Assembly: GCA_022821085.1 (NCBI GenBank)
Contig: JAJEEG010000006.1
Coordinates: 580,405 to 644,404, forward strand
Direction of reading: 5' to 3'
DNA from: Candidatus Latescibacterota bacterium
GTDB lineage: Bacteria; JAAXHH01
Length of the DNA stretch: 64,000 nucleotides
The notes beneath the pieces are model-generated. The model ran no database searches and was not told the DNA's origin. It worked only from the letters and a program-made list of their open reading frames with translations. The first letter of the stretch is position 1. The number at the start of each line of letters is the position of its first letter. The position numbers and the translations under genes were made by a program. Shown piece by piece: positions 1 to 8,922 of this stretch.

Positions 1-741
1 CTGGTACAGCCAGAGGTTCAGGAAGTTGAGGAAGGGCTGGTCGCCGCGGACGGACATGTAGCCGAGGTCCTCGCGGGTCAGCGGTTTATCCGGATCGAGG
101 GCGTAAAGCAGCGGATTCTGTCTCGCGTAGATCACCGCTTCCACGTTGTCCGTGAACATGACGTCCACGTCGCCCGACGCCACGGCCGGCTGGACGTCCA
201 GGTTGTTCTCGAACATGACGATCGTGGCCTGACGGATGTTGGCGCGTACGTAGGCTTCGTTGGTCCCACCGTAATTGGCGCCGATCCGGACGCCGGGCCG
301 GTCGATGTCCTGCAGGCTTTTGAAACGCTCGCGGTCGGCCTTTCTGATGAGCGGTGACTTTCCGATGGTGACGTACGGGTCGGTGAGGGCCAGATCTCTC
401 TGCCGCTTCAGTGTCCGGGTAATTCCGCCCATGGCCAGGTCGAAACGGTCGTTCAGGGTATCTTCGGAGAGGTTGCTCCAGGTCGTGGGCACGAACCGGA
501 CGCTGACGCCGAGGGCTTCGCCGAGCAGATGGGCCGCGTCGATGTCCATGCCCTCGTAAGTACCGGTCTCCAGATTCAAATAGGTGAACGGCTTGTAGTC
601 GCCCGTCGTCCCGATCCGGATCTCGCCCCGTTCCCGGACCCGGTCCAGCAGGGAGGTCTGGGCGTGGACATGCACCGAAAGGGCACACAGGCAGGCAAGC
701 AGAAGAAGCGATGGGATGGCGCGCATAGGGTTTGTGCTCAT
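1..741 (-). CDS. Periplasmic amino-acid-type substrate-binding protein (SBP family 3), 3' end beyond window
   Basis: Manual minus-strand translation from 741: MSTNPMRAIPSLLLLACLCALSVHVHAQTSLLDRVRERGEIRIGTTGDYKPFTYLNLETGTYEGMDIDAAHLLGEA..., with signal peptide and SBP_bac_3 pattern. Absent from the ORF track because it runs off the left edge. Confidence 0.85.
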   Translation of the reverse strand, partial: MSTNPMRAIPSLLLLACLCALSVHVHAQTSLLDRVRERGEIRIGTTGDYKPFTYLNLETGTYEGMDIDAAHLLGEALGVSVRFVPTTWSNLSEDTLNDRFDLAMGGITRTLKRQRDLALTDPYVTIGKSPLIRKADRERFKSLQDIDRPGVRIGANYGGTNEAYVRANIRQATIVMFENNLDVQPAVASGDVDVMFTDNVEAVIYARQNPLLYALDPDKPLTREDLGYMSVRGDQPFLNFLNLWLYQ

Positions 742-832
742 TAATCACTCCGATAGCGTAAGATTCGATGTGGGAACTTTGATCGACCTGCGGATCAGGC
801 TGTCGGTGAGTTTATAGTGCTTCCGGTCCTGC

Positions 833-2737
833 GTGTCAATGCATCTTGACAGGCCGGTGCCGGGCTTCTACCTTGAATCGGCACCTGGACCATTCGGAAT
901 ACACCTGTCATACCCGTCTGTCCACCCGCTGGATATCTTGTCCCTTCAGGCCATGTCACCAGCCCCCTCCAGTGCAATACGGACATCGGCGACCACGCTG
1001 TTCATCATTCTGATCATTTCGCCCTTCTTCCTCGACCGTTGGCTGTCGCGCGAGACGGACGTACGCGAAACAGACGCCGCAAATCCGGGACGGTACGGTT
1101 TCCTGTTGACCGACGCGACTGTGGCGGCCGGCATTGACTTCGACCATGCGAAGCCGGAACTCGATCCGAAGCTCGACCCGATCATGCCCCATATCTCGGC
1201 CCTCGGGGCGTCCGTCTCGGTCGTGGATTTCGACAACGACGGGTGGCAGGACCTTTACGCGACCAGCAGCCGGAAGGGGACGCCGAATGCCCTGTACCGG
1301 AACCTGGGCGACGGAAGCTTCGCGGAGGTTGCCGGAGCGGCCGGCCTGGCCGATGTGAACGGAGAAGGCGGCGTATCCATGGGCTCGGTGTGGGGGGACT
1401 ACGACAACGACGGTTTCGAGGACGTTTTCATCTACATGTGGGGCCGCCAGCGCCTGTACAGGAACCAGGGAGACGGCACCTTCGAGGACGCGACCGGCGC
1501 GGCCGGGCTCGACCGGTGGATGAACGCCAACAGCGCGGTGTGGACGGACGTCGACCGGGACGGCCTGATCGATCTCTACGTGGGTGGATATTTCTCGGAA
1601 GTCCATGACCTGTGGCAGGTTACGACGACGCGGATCATGCAGGAAAGTTTCGAATACGCGGACAACGGCGGACACAACTACCTCTTCCTGAACCGGGGAA
1701 ACGGCCGTTTCGAGGACGTGACGGAAGCGTACGGCGCGGACTGCACGCGTTGGACCATGTCCGTCGGCGCGGCGGACCTGAACGGCGACGGCTGGCCCGA
1801 TCTGTACCTGGCCAACGACTACGGTCCCGAGGTGCTCTTCCTCAATATCGAAGGGAAGCGTTTCGAGCAACCCGCCGGGACCACGCTGGAGGAGACCTCC
1901 AAGAGCGGCATGAACGTGGCCTTCGGCGACCTGTACAATGACGGCCGCGCGGATGTCTACGTGACGAATATCTCAAAGCGCGGTTACCTGTTCCAGGGGA
2001 ACAATCTCCGTCGCAACCTGATTGAGGAAAACGGCCGGATGATCAACATCGCGGAGGGGGAGATCGCCGACGCGGGCTGGGCCTGGGGCGCGCAGTTCGG
2101 GGACCTGAACAATGACGGTTTCGTGGACCTGTTCGTCACCAACGGCTTCGTCTCGGCCGATCCGGAGGAAGACTACTGGTACGAGATGTCGCGGGTCGCC
2201 ATGGGCAACAACAACATCTTCCAGGACGTGAGGAACTGGGCGCCGATGGGCGATCAGAGCCTGTCGGGATTCGAGCGGTCCAGGCTGTACCTGAACGACG
2301 GCACCGGGCGCTTCTACGACGTGGCGGAATCCGTCGGCGTAGTCGACCGGTACGACGGCAGGGGCGTCGCCCTGGCCGACCTGTTCAACCGGGGCGTGCT
2401 CGACGTGGTGGTGGCCAACCAGGACGGTCCCCTGCTCCTGTACCGGAACGAGGTCGAGCAGGGGAACGCGTGGATTGCCTTCGAACTGAGGGGCGCCCGC
2501 GGCAACGCGAGCGCCATCGGCGCGGAGGTCCGGGTATTCTGGGACGGACGGCAACAGGTTCAGGTCGTGACGGCGGGTGCGGGTTTCGCCGCCCAGAGTC
2601 AGCGCAGACGGCATTTCGGACTGGGAGCCGCCACGGAGATCGAGCGGGTCGAAATACGCTGGCCGGCGGGGACGGTGCAGGCACTGGAGCGTCCCGAAAT
2701 CAACCGGCTGCACACCGTGATCGAACCGGAGGGATGA
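833..2737 (+). CDS. FG-GAP repeat / ASPIC-UnbV (CRTAC1-like) protein
   Basis: Repeated D-x-D-x-DG motifs (VVDFDNDGWQDLYAT, VWGDYDNDGFEDVFIY, AADLNGDGWPDLYLAND) and C-terminal ASPIC-like segment (VEIRWPAGTVQ). True start may be 954. Confidence 0.9.
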   Translation: MSMHLDRPVPGFYLESAPGPFGIHLSYPSVHPLDILSLQAMSPAPSSAIRTSATTLFIILIISPFFLDRWLSRETDVRETDAANPGRYGFLLTDATVAAGIDFDHAKPELDPKLDPIMPHISALGASVSVVDFDNDGWQDLYATSSRKGTPNALYRNLGDGSFAEVAGAAGLADVNGEGGVSMGSVWGDYDNDGFEDVFIYMWGRQRLYRNQGDGTFEDATGAAGLDRWMNANSAVWTDVDRDGLIDLYVGGYFSEVHDLWQVTTTRIMQESFEYADNGGHNYLFLNRGNGRFEDVTEAYGADCTRWTMSVGAADLNGDGWPDLYLANDYGPEVLFLNIEGKRFEQPAGTTLEETSKSGMNVAFGDLYNDGRADVYVTNISKRGYLFQGNNLRRNLIEENGRMINIAEGEIADAGWAWGAQFGDLNNDGFVDLFVTNGFVSADPEEDYWYEMSRVAMGNNNIFQDVRNWAPMGDQSLSGFERSRLYLNDGTGRFYDVAESVGVVDRYDGRGVALADLFNRGVLDVVVANQDGPLLLYRNEVEQGNAWIAFELRGARGNASAIGAEVRVFWDGRQQVQVVTAGAGFAAQSQRRRHFGLGAATEIERVEIRWPAGTVQALERPEINRLHTVIEPEG

Positions 2738-3579
2738 TGAGCGCAACGAGGGCCGCGGCCGCCGAATCTGCCGCGGAACCGCCGAAGGGACCGTCGCCGG
2801 GACCGCCGAAAGGGGCGGGATGGCAGATCGACCCGCGGTACCTGTCCTCCAGCCTGATCACCCTGATCCTGGTCTTCGGCCAGCTATACGTGGGATTTCT
2901 CCACGACCTGTCGCAACTGTTCACGGCGATCGCCGTGGCCCTGGCGGCGGAGATGGCCCTGGGCCGCCTGTTGACGGGCAGGTGGCTCAACCCCGCCAGC
3001 GCGTACATCACCGGGATCAGCTGCGGGATTCTGCTGAGATCACTTTCGCTGTGGCCCTTCGCCATCGCCAGCCTGCTTTCCATCCTGTCGAAATACGTCC
3101 TCCGCTTCAGGGGACGGCACCTGTGGAATCCGTCCAACTTGGGTATCTGCGTAGTACTCTTCGCGGCGCCCGGGACGGTGGCCGCCCTGAGCGAGCAGTG
3201 GGGCAACGACCTCTGGGCCATGGCCGTGATCTGGGTGCTGGGATCGGTCATCCTCTGGCGGGCGAAGCGTTTTCACGTTACCTTCACCTACGCCGCGTCC
3301 TTCGTCGCGCTCGCCTACGTGCGGTCCCTGATCACCGGAACGCCGTTCCTGTCCGAAGTCGCGCCCATCACCGGCCCCATGTACCAGCTCATGGCCTTCT
3401 TCATGGTCACGGATCCCGCCACGTCCGTCTCCTCGCGACGCGGCCGCATCGGGGTGGCCTTTCTCGTGGCCCTGGCAGAAATGGTGTTGAGGCTCTTCGA
3501 AATCGTGAACGCGCCGCTGTACGCGCTGTTCCTGGTGGGTCCGGCGGCGAAGGTATTGGATTTGAGACGTTCGGCCTGA
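2734..3579 (+). CDS. RnfD/NqrB-like integral membrane protein
   Basis: Start overlaps the stop of the upstream ORF (ATGATGA). Multiple TM segments; 'LTGRWLNPASAYITGISCGILLRS', 'HLWNPSNLGICVVLFAAPGTVAALSEQWGND' and 'MVTDPATS' resemble the NQR2/RnfD/RnfE family. Confidence 0.75.
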   Translation: MMSATRAAAAESAAEPPKGPSPGPPKGAGWQIDPRYLSSSLITLILVFGQLYVGFLHDLSQLFTAIAVALAAEMALGRLLTGRWLNPASAYITGISCGILLRSLSLWPFAIASLLSILSKYVLRFRGRHLWNPSNLGICVVLFAAPGTVAALSEQWGNDLWAMAVIWVLGSVILWRAKRFHVTFTYAASFVALAYVRSLITGTPFLSEVAPITGPMYQLMAFFMVTDPATSVSSRRGRIGVAFLVALAEMVLRLFEIVNAPLYALFLVGPAAKVLDLRRSA

Positions 3580-3710
3580 TTACGACGCTTAAAGAACTAC
3601 ATTCAAAATCTGTGCGGTATACAAAGGATCTTTCCGTCGAGTGAAGGAAACGATTTGTGTTCGAAGCCATTTTCCGGAAAACCGGACCATACAGCTTTAA
3701 AACCGTAGAG

Positions 3711-5378
3711 TTAAAGGTGTGCCAAACTCAAAATGTGATCTAGTTTTTCGCTGACTTCAGGATGGATTTCGTCCTGTCTCATTACAGCAGCTAATTGAAA
3801 GAGATCACTTTTTGTTGTGTAGTTCTCAATACGTTCTAGTAAGGGGATAAGAAACTCGTCACTTGCCTTTACTCTCATCAAAGAGACATGATCACCAAAA
3901 AGATCTGTTCCTTGAGGTATTTGGGCCCAAAATGCTCTATCTATTTCCTGATTGAGAAGTGGGAACCCAACAAATCGTTTAATTGCATCAGGTATCAGCA
4001 GGTAGTTTTCTATTTCATAGCGGCGCCATCGCAGTACCACTAAACCGGACTGCTGAGTTTCTGCATCGGGCATGTCTTGATTGTCTCCATCAAGAATACA
4101 CACGGCACGAAGCTCAGGTACGATTGCCTTCATGGCAAAATAGTGGTCTCTGGCTTCCTTTAAGCTTTTACCACCCAGCCAGTGAACAAACGCCCGTTCG
4201 AAGAAAAACCGAGCATTATGCTCAAGGGTTTTTGCCCACTCATGTAACAAGTGCTGGTCGGAATTTCCTTCGACATAAAGTACCGCACCTAACTCGCGAG
4301 CCAGCATAATGCCGGTGGTTGTTACATGTTTGAGTGCTTCTCGCAGTTGGTCTCTTTCGGATCTATTGGTAAGTTGACGTGGTTCATTACCAAAAAGACT
4401 GATTACCCGTTCTGGAAGAGTTGCGTCAAGAACTACAGGAGAATGAGTTGCGACAATCACTTGACCGCCATTTGAACGTGCGACTTTGCGAATAAGATCG
4501 TAAACTTGCTGCTGTAGAATTACATGCTGATGAGCATCCGGCTCATCGAGCAAAATCACTGAAGCAGGTCTGGCATAGATGAACGCCAATAGCAATAAGA
4601 CCTGTAATGTACCACTACCAGCGTTTGAAAGATCGAGAGCTCGTGTGTTGTCCTGTTCCCTATATTCACAGACTATATAGGGTTGTGCAGATGAATATGA
4701 AGGTTTCTGTAATTCCATCCGAAAGAGCTCGTAGATATGACCGGCTACATAATCCCAGCTGTTCTCGTCCGTGTCTTCAGCAATTTCTAAAAGAAGGTTT
4801 CTAAGGATTTCACCAGGACGACCCTGACCTATCAGTAAATCTTGCATTCCTCGGTCTCGCCGAGGTTCGTCGCGTTCGATCCCGGAGAGTGGTGGAACGT
4901 GCACGATGTTGACATTACGAGCTTCGTCAGGAGGGAAATCGCCAAGTTCGTCACTTTCTAGTCCCTTGGCGTTTAGAGGACGTGCATACATCAGTTCCCT
5001 ATTTGCATACTGAAGTTCGATGCCACATGACCAGGATCTTTCGTTATCGTATCCATTCACTACAATCTCAATGAGCCTTCGTACTCCAGACATACCTTGA
5101 GGTCCGGTGACCCTTCGATCATTCCACAATAGATTCATCTCACGCAAGGGTACGGCGGTAATGTCAGCTCGGGGGATGGCAACACCAGATCTAGTTACTG
5201 CTCGTCCTCCTTCACGCTGTGTCAGCCACCTGTCTAGTGCGAATTTCCATGTGGCGATAGCCTGCAGTAGCGTGGTTTTACCAGCATTGTTCGGACCGGC
5301 CAATACTACGGAATCGGCGAGTTCGAATACGTGTTCTTTAAATCCTTTGAAGTTTTTTATTACTACTCGTCGTATCAC
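3711..5378 (-). CDS. AAA/ABC-type ATPase with C-terminal TOPRIM-like domain (OLD/PARIS-like, putative defence protein)
   Basis: Walker A GPNNAGKTT; signature-like DLSNAGSGTLQ; Walker B VILLDEPDAH; H-loop ATHSPVVLD; TOPRIM-like YVEGNSDQ...ILDGDNQD and RYEIENYLL. Clearly AT-richer than neighbours. Confidence 0.85.
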   Translation of the reverse strand: MIRRVVIKNFKGFKEHVFELADSVVLAGPNNAGKTTLLQAIATWKFALDRWLTQREGGRAVTRSGVAIPRADITAVPLREMNLLWNDRRVTGPQGMSGVRRLIEIVVNGYDNERSWSCGIELQYANRELMYARPLNAKGLESDELGDFPPDEARNVNIVHVPPLSGIERDEPRRDRGMQDLLIGQGRPGEILRNLLLEIAEDTDENSWDYVAGHIYELFRMELQKPSYSSAQPYIVCEYREQDNTRALDLSNAGSGTLQVLLLLAFIYARPASVILLDEPDAHQHVILQQQVYDLIRKVARSNGGQVIVATHSPVVLDATLPERVISLFGNEPRQLTNRSERDQLREALKHVTTTGIMLARELGAVLYVEGNSDQHLLHEWAKTLEHNARFFFERAFVHWLGGKSLKEARDHYFAMKAIVPELRAVCILDGDNQDMPDAETQQSGLVVLRWRRYEIENYLLIPDAIKRFVGFPLLNQEIDRAFWAQIPQGTDLFGDHVSLMRVKASDEFLIPLLERIENYTTKSDLFQLAAVMRQDEIHPEVSEKLDHILSLAHL

Positions 5379-5592
5379 TTTATGTATCGGTTCCTTTTGA
5401 TTCCTGGCAACATTGACATGCCACGACCAATCCTTTTATGATTTGAACTCGTTAAAATATAGGCGTATGACTACTTCCTGTCAATCGGAGCGAGGGAGAT
5501 TGAACAGCACTATGTATCGAATAGACTGCGGGCATTTCGGGCTCAGATCTTGTGGTTAACGTCGTGTAATTCAGGATGAACAGGAGAATACC

Positions 5593-6606
5593 ATGGCCCA
5601 CAGGGTAGGCATCGTCGGCGTGGGCGGCATCGCGCACTGCCACGGCCGGGCGGCCCGGGAAGCGCCCGAAGCGGAACTCGCCGGGATCTGCGACGTCTCG
5701 GAGGAGGCGCTGGACCGGTTCGGCGGGGCCTTCGACGTTTCCGGCCGCTACACCGACCTGGAACGCATGTTGCACGAAGAGGAAATCGACATCCTCTCCG
5801 TCTGTACCTGGGGAAACTCGCACGCCGACATCGCCATACGGGCCGCGCGGTCGGGCCGGGTCAGGGCGATTCTCTGCGAAAAGCCGATCAGTTCGACGGC
5901 GGCCGAATGCGAAGCCATGATCGAAGCCGCGCGGGAACACGGCGTGCTGCTCGCTGAGGCCTTCAAGTTCCGCCACCACCCGTGCCATATCAGGGCGAAG
6001 GAGCTCATCGACAACGGCGAGATCGGCAAGGTCATGTTCATCCGCAGCACCTTTACGGCCGCGGTCGATCCCGGAAACCTCAGGCCGGATTACAACTGGC
6101 GGTTCAACAGGGACAAGCGCGGCGGCGCCACTTACGACCTGGGCTGCTACTGCATACACCACGCCCGGTTCATCACGGGCAGCGAACCGGAACGGGTCCA
6201 TGCGCGCGGCCACTACGGCACGCGGTCCCGGGTGCCGGAGTCCGTCCTGGCGCAGCTCGAGTTCCCCGATGAGATCAGCGCACAGTGCGCCTTTTCCTTC
6301 CGGTTCTACGGATCCCAGGAGTTCGAGGTGTACGGTACGGACGGCTACATGCGCATGGACATGGCCTGGAACAACGAAGACCACCCGGTCGCACTGGAAA
6401 TCCTAAAAAACGACGGGGAGGAAAGAACCGTCCGGTTCGCCCCGGTCTTTCAGTTCACCGACCAGTTGCGGCACCTGTGCGACTGTCTCGAATCCGGGCG
6501 GCCGCACCGGATTCCACCGGAGAACAGCCTGGGCAACATGCGGGTCATCGACGCGGTGCATGCGTCCATAGACGCGGGACAGCCCGTGGTATTGAATCCC
6601 GTGTGA
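5593..6606 (+). CDS. Gfo/Idh/MocA family oxidoreductase
   Basis: N-terminal Rossmann VGIVGVGGIAHCHGRAA; ILCEKPIS; GGATYDLGCYCIHHARFI. RBS-like aggag upstream. Confidence 0.93.
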   Translation: MAHRVGIVGVGGIAHCHGRAAREAPEAELAGICDVSEEALDRFGGAFDVSGRYTDLERMLHEEEIDILSVCTWGNSHADIAIRAARSGRVRAILCEKPISSTAAECEAMIEAAREHGVLLAEAFKFRHHPCHIRAKELIDNGEIGKVMFIRSTFTAAVDPGNLRPDYNWRFNRDKRGGATYDLGCYCIHHARFITGSEPERVHARGHYGTRSRVPESVLAQLEFPDEISAQCAFSFRFYGSQEFEVYGTDGYMRMDMAWNNEDHPVALEILKNDGEERTVRFAPVFQFTDQLRHLCDCLESGRPHRIPPENSLGNMRVIDAVHASIDAGQPVVLNPV

Positions 6607-6718
6607 TCTACCGGATTTGCTTGATGAAAGCGCAATGCAGACCTTATGTAAGAAACCAATGACACCATGGGAACAAGGACGAGGACACCTCACACGCAAC
6701 AAGGGAGGACATCGAGCA

Positions 6719-7114
6719 ATGAGAATCACACACACCAGCGTCACCGTAGACGACCAGCAGAAGGCGCTTCGCTTCTACACGGAAACACTCGGCTTCCAGT
6801 TGAAGCACAACATACCCCTGGGAGAACATTCCTGGATCACCCTGGTATCCGAGGATGATCCGGATGGAACGGAGCTGGTGCTCGAACCTGACGCCTATCC
6901 CCCGATGCGACCGTTCAAGAAGGCCCTTGTGGAGGACGGTATTCCCTGGACCGCTTTCTCGGTCGACGACGTCGCAGCCGAACACGAGCGGCTCGAGGCA
7001 AAGGGCGTGCGGTTCGTACAGCCGCCAACGGATGCCGGGGACGTTGTTATTGCCGCCTTCGACGATACCTGCGGCAATTTGATCCAGATTATGGCGCAGA
7101 AGGATCAGGCGTGA
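6719..7114 (+). CDS. VOC (glyoxalase/bleomycin-resistance) family protein
   Basis: MRITHTSVTVDDQQKALRFYTETLGFQ...ERLEAKGVRFVQPPTDAG...DTCGNLIQIM; start chosen at MRITHT. Confidence 0.92.
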   Translation: MRITHTSVTVDDQQKALRFYTETLGFQLKHNIPLGEHSWITLVSEDDPDGTELVLEPDAYPPMRPFKKALVEDGIPWTAFSVDDVAAEHERLEAKGVRFVQPPTDAGDVVIAAFDDTCGNLIQIMAQKDQA

Positions 7115-7179
7115 CGATCGCATAAACCCGTCGGCCATCTTGTGACCCGCGGGCATGATGCTTATTTTCAGGGAGGAAC

Positions 7180-7611
7180 ATGATGCTCAGGAACATCCTC
7201 GCGGCCATCGTCGGCTACGTGGTCATGGCCGCCGTACTCTTCGTACTCTTCTCGCTGCTGTGGGTGGCGGTGGGACCTTCGCGCGCCTTCCAGCCGGGTT
7301 CGTGGGAAGTACCCGCCGGCTGGGCGCTGGGTTCGCTCGTGCTGGGGTTCGTGGGGGCGTGTGCCGGCGGAAAAGTCTGTGCCAGGGTGGCGCACGATGG
7401 CAGAGGCGCCATGATCCTGATCGGCCTCGTCATCGTGTTCGGGGTGGTGAGAGCCCTGACGCCGGTGGAGATACCGGCAGGACCGCGTCCCGACGATGTG
7501 TCGTTGATGGAGGCGACCGCGGGGGCCGTTCATCCGGCGTGGTTCAACTGGCTCAATCCGCTGATCGGGGCCGTGGGCGCCTGGTTCGGATCGCGGAAGC
7601 CGCGCGCGTAG
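7180..7611 (+). CDS. Hypothetical membrane protein
   Basis: 143 aa ORF preceded by gggagg, several hydrophobic segments. Confidence 0.75.
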   Translation: MMLRNILAAIVGYVVMAAVLFVLFSLLWVAVGPSRAFQPGSWEVPAGWALGSLVLGFVGACAGGKVCARVAHDGRGAMILIGLVIVFGVVRALTPVEIPAGPRPDDVSLMEATAGAVHPAWFNWLNPLIGAVGAWFGSRKPRA

Positions 7612-7729
7612 CATTCGCGTACGCAGCGTTCAACGCGTAGCAAACAACGTGTAGCAAACAAAATGTAAACCAGCAGTAGCATCTCAGCGGTCCATCGACC
7701 GGACCCGGATTTCCGGAACGGCTCGAACC

Positions 7730-8833
7730 ATGAACTTAGACGAAATGACCCTCGGCGTCGAAGAGGAATACCAGATCATCGACCCCGACTCGCGGGAGCT
7801 GACTTCCTACATCTCCGAGTTTCTCGAAAAGGGGAAGCGGGTCTTCCGCGACCAGGTCAAGCCGGAGTTCCTTCAGTCCCAGGTGGAAATGGGCACCGAG
7901 GTCTGCAGGGACATCAAGGAAGTCCGGAGGGAGATCGCCCGGCTTCGGAGCATGGTATCCGAAATCGCCGAGAAGAGCGGCCATCGGATCGTGGCGGCCG
8001 GCACCCATCCCTTTTCCCGCTGGCAGGAGCAGGAAATCACCGAGAAAGACCGGTACCGCAGCCTGGTCGCCGACCTGCAGTACGTCGCCCGCCGCCTGCT
8101 CATCTTCGGCATGCACATCCACGTCGGCATACCGGATCGGGAACTGCGCATCGACACCATGAACCAGATCAGCTATTTCATGCCGCACGTCCTGGCTCTT
8201 TCTTCTTCATCCCCCTTCTGGATGGGCGACAACACGGGGCTCAAGTCCTACCGGAGCATCGTGTTCTCCGAGTTGCCCAGGACGGGCATTCCGGATCGTT
8301 TCGACTCGGCTGCCGAATACGACCATTTCATCCAGACGATGATCAAGACCGGCTGTATGGACGAGCCCACGAAGATCTGGTGGGACGTGCGGCCCCATCC
8401 CCGTTTCCCCACGCTGGAACTCCGGATCTGCGACTGCATCACCGAAATCGACGAAGTGGTGGCTATCGTGGCCCTGGTGCGGGCGGTGGCGACCAAGTTG
8501 ATCCGGCTGCGCCGCGAGAACCAGTCATGGAGGTACTACCGACGCGACCTGGTGGCCGAGAACAAGTGGCGCGCGATCAAGGATGGGCTGGACGGGAACC
8601 TGGTCGATTTCGGCAAGGAAGAAGAGGTGCCGCTGCGATTCCTCATCGAGGAACTGCTGGACATCGTGGACGACGTCGTGGATCCACTCGGCGTCCGGGA
8701 AGAGATCGAGTATATCCGGGTCATGCTCGAGCGGGGCAGCAGCGCGGACCGGCAACTCAGGACTAATGGTGAGACCGGTGATCTGAAGGCGGTCGTGGAC
8801 CAGCTCGCCGAGGAGACGGTGACCGGACTCTGA
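7730..8833 (+). CDS. Carboxylate-amine ligase, GCS2/YbdK family
   Basis: MTLGVEEEYQIIDPDSRELTSY; GMHIHVGIPD; HPRFPTLELRICDC. Confidence 0.92.
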   Translation: MNLDEMTLGVEEEYQIIDPDSRELTSYISEFLEKGKRVFRDQVKPEFLQSQVEMGTEVCRDIKEVRREIARLRSMVSEIAEKSGHRIVAAGTHPFSRWQEQEITEKDRYRSLVADLQYVARRLLIFGMHIHVGIPDRELRIDTMNQISYFMPHVLALSSSSPFWMGDNTGLKSYRSIVFSELPRTGIPDRFDSAAEYDHFIQTMIKTGCMDEPTKIWWDVRPHPRFPTLELRICDCITEIDEVVAIVALVRAVATKLIRLRRENQSWRYYRRDLVAENKWRAIKDGLDGNLVDFGKEEEVPLRFLIEELLDIVDDVVDPLGVREEIEYIRVMLERGSSADRQLRTNGETGDLKAVVDQLAEETVTGL

Positions 8834-8922
8834 TCGGGACGAAGGGCACTGGTGATTATCCATCTCGATTTTTAATAGCTCGATTTTTAATTGCGCCGGA
8901 CAAGGAGAAACACGAGGACCCC

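Noticed and set aside
86-748. 220-aa minus-strand ORF in the supplied track
   Set aside because: Arg/Pro-rich out-of-frame translation. The real gene is in another minus frame (1..741), a substrate-binding protein.
3670-3681. Palindrome ttttccggaaaa next to the ATPase gene
   Set aside because: Short palindrome without a second copy or clear regulator; too weak to call an operator.
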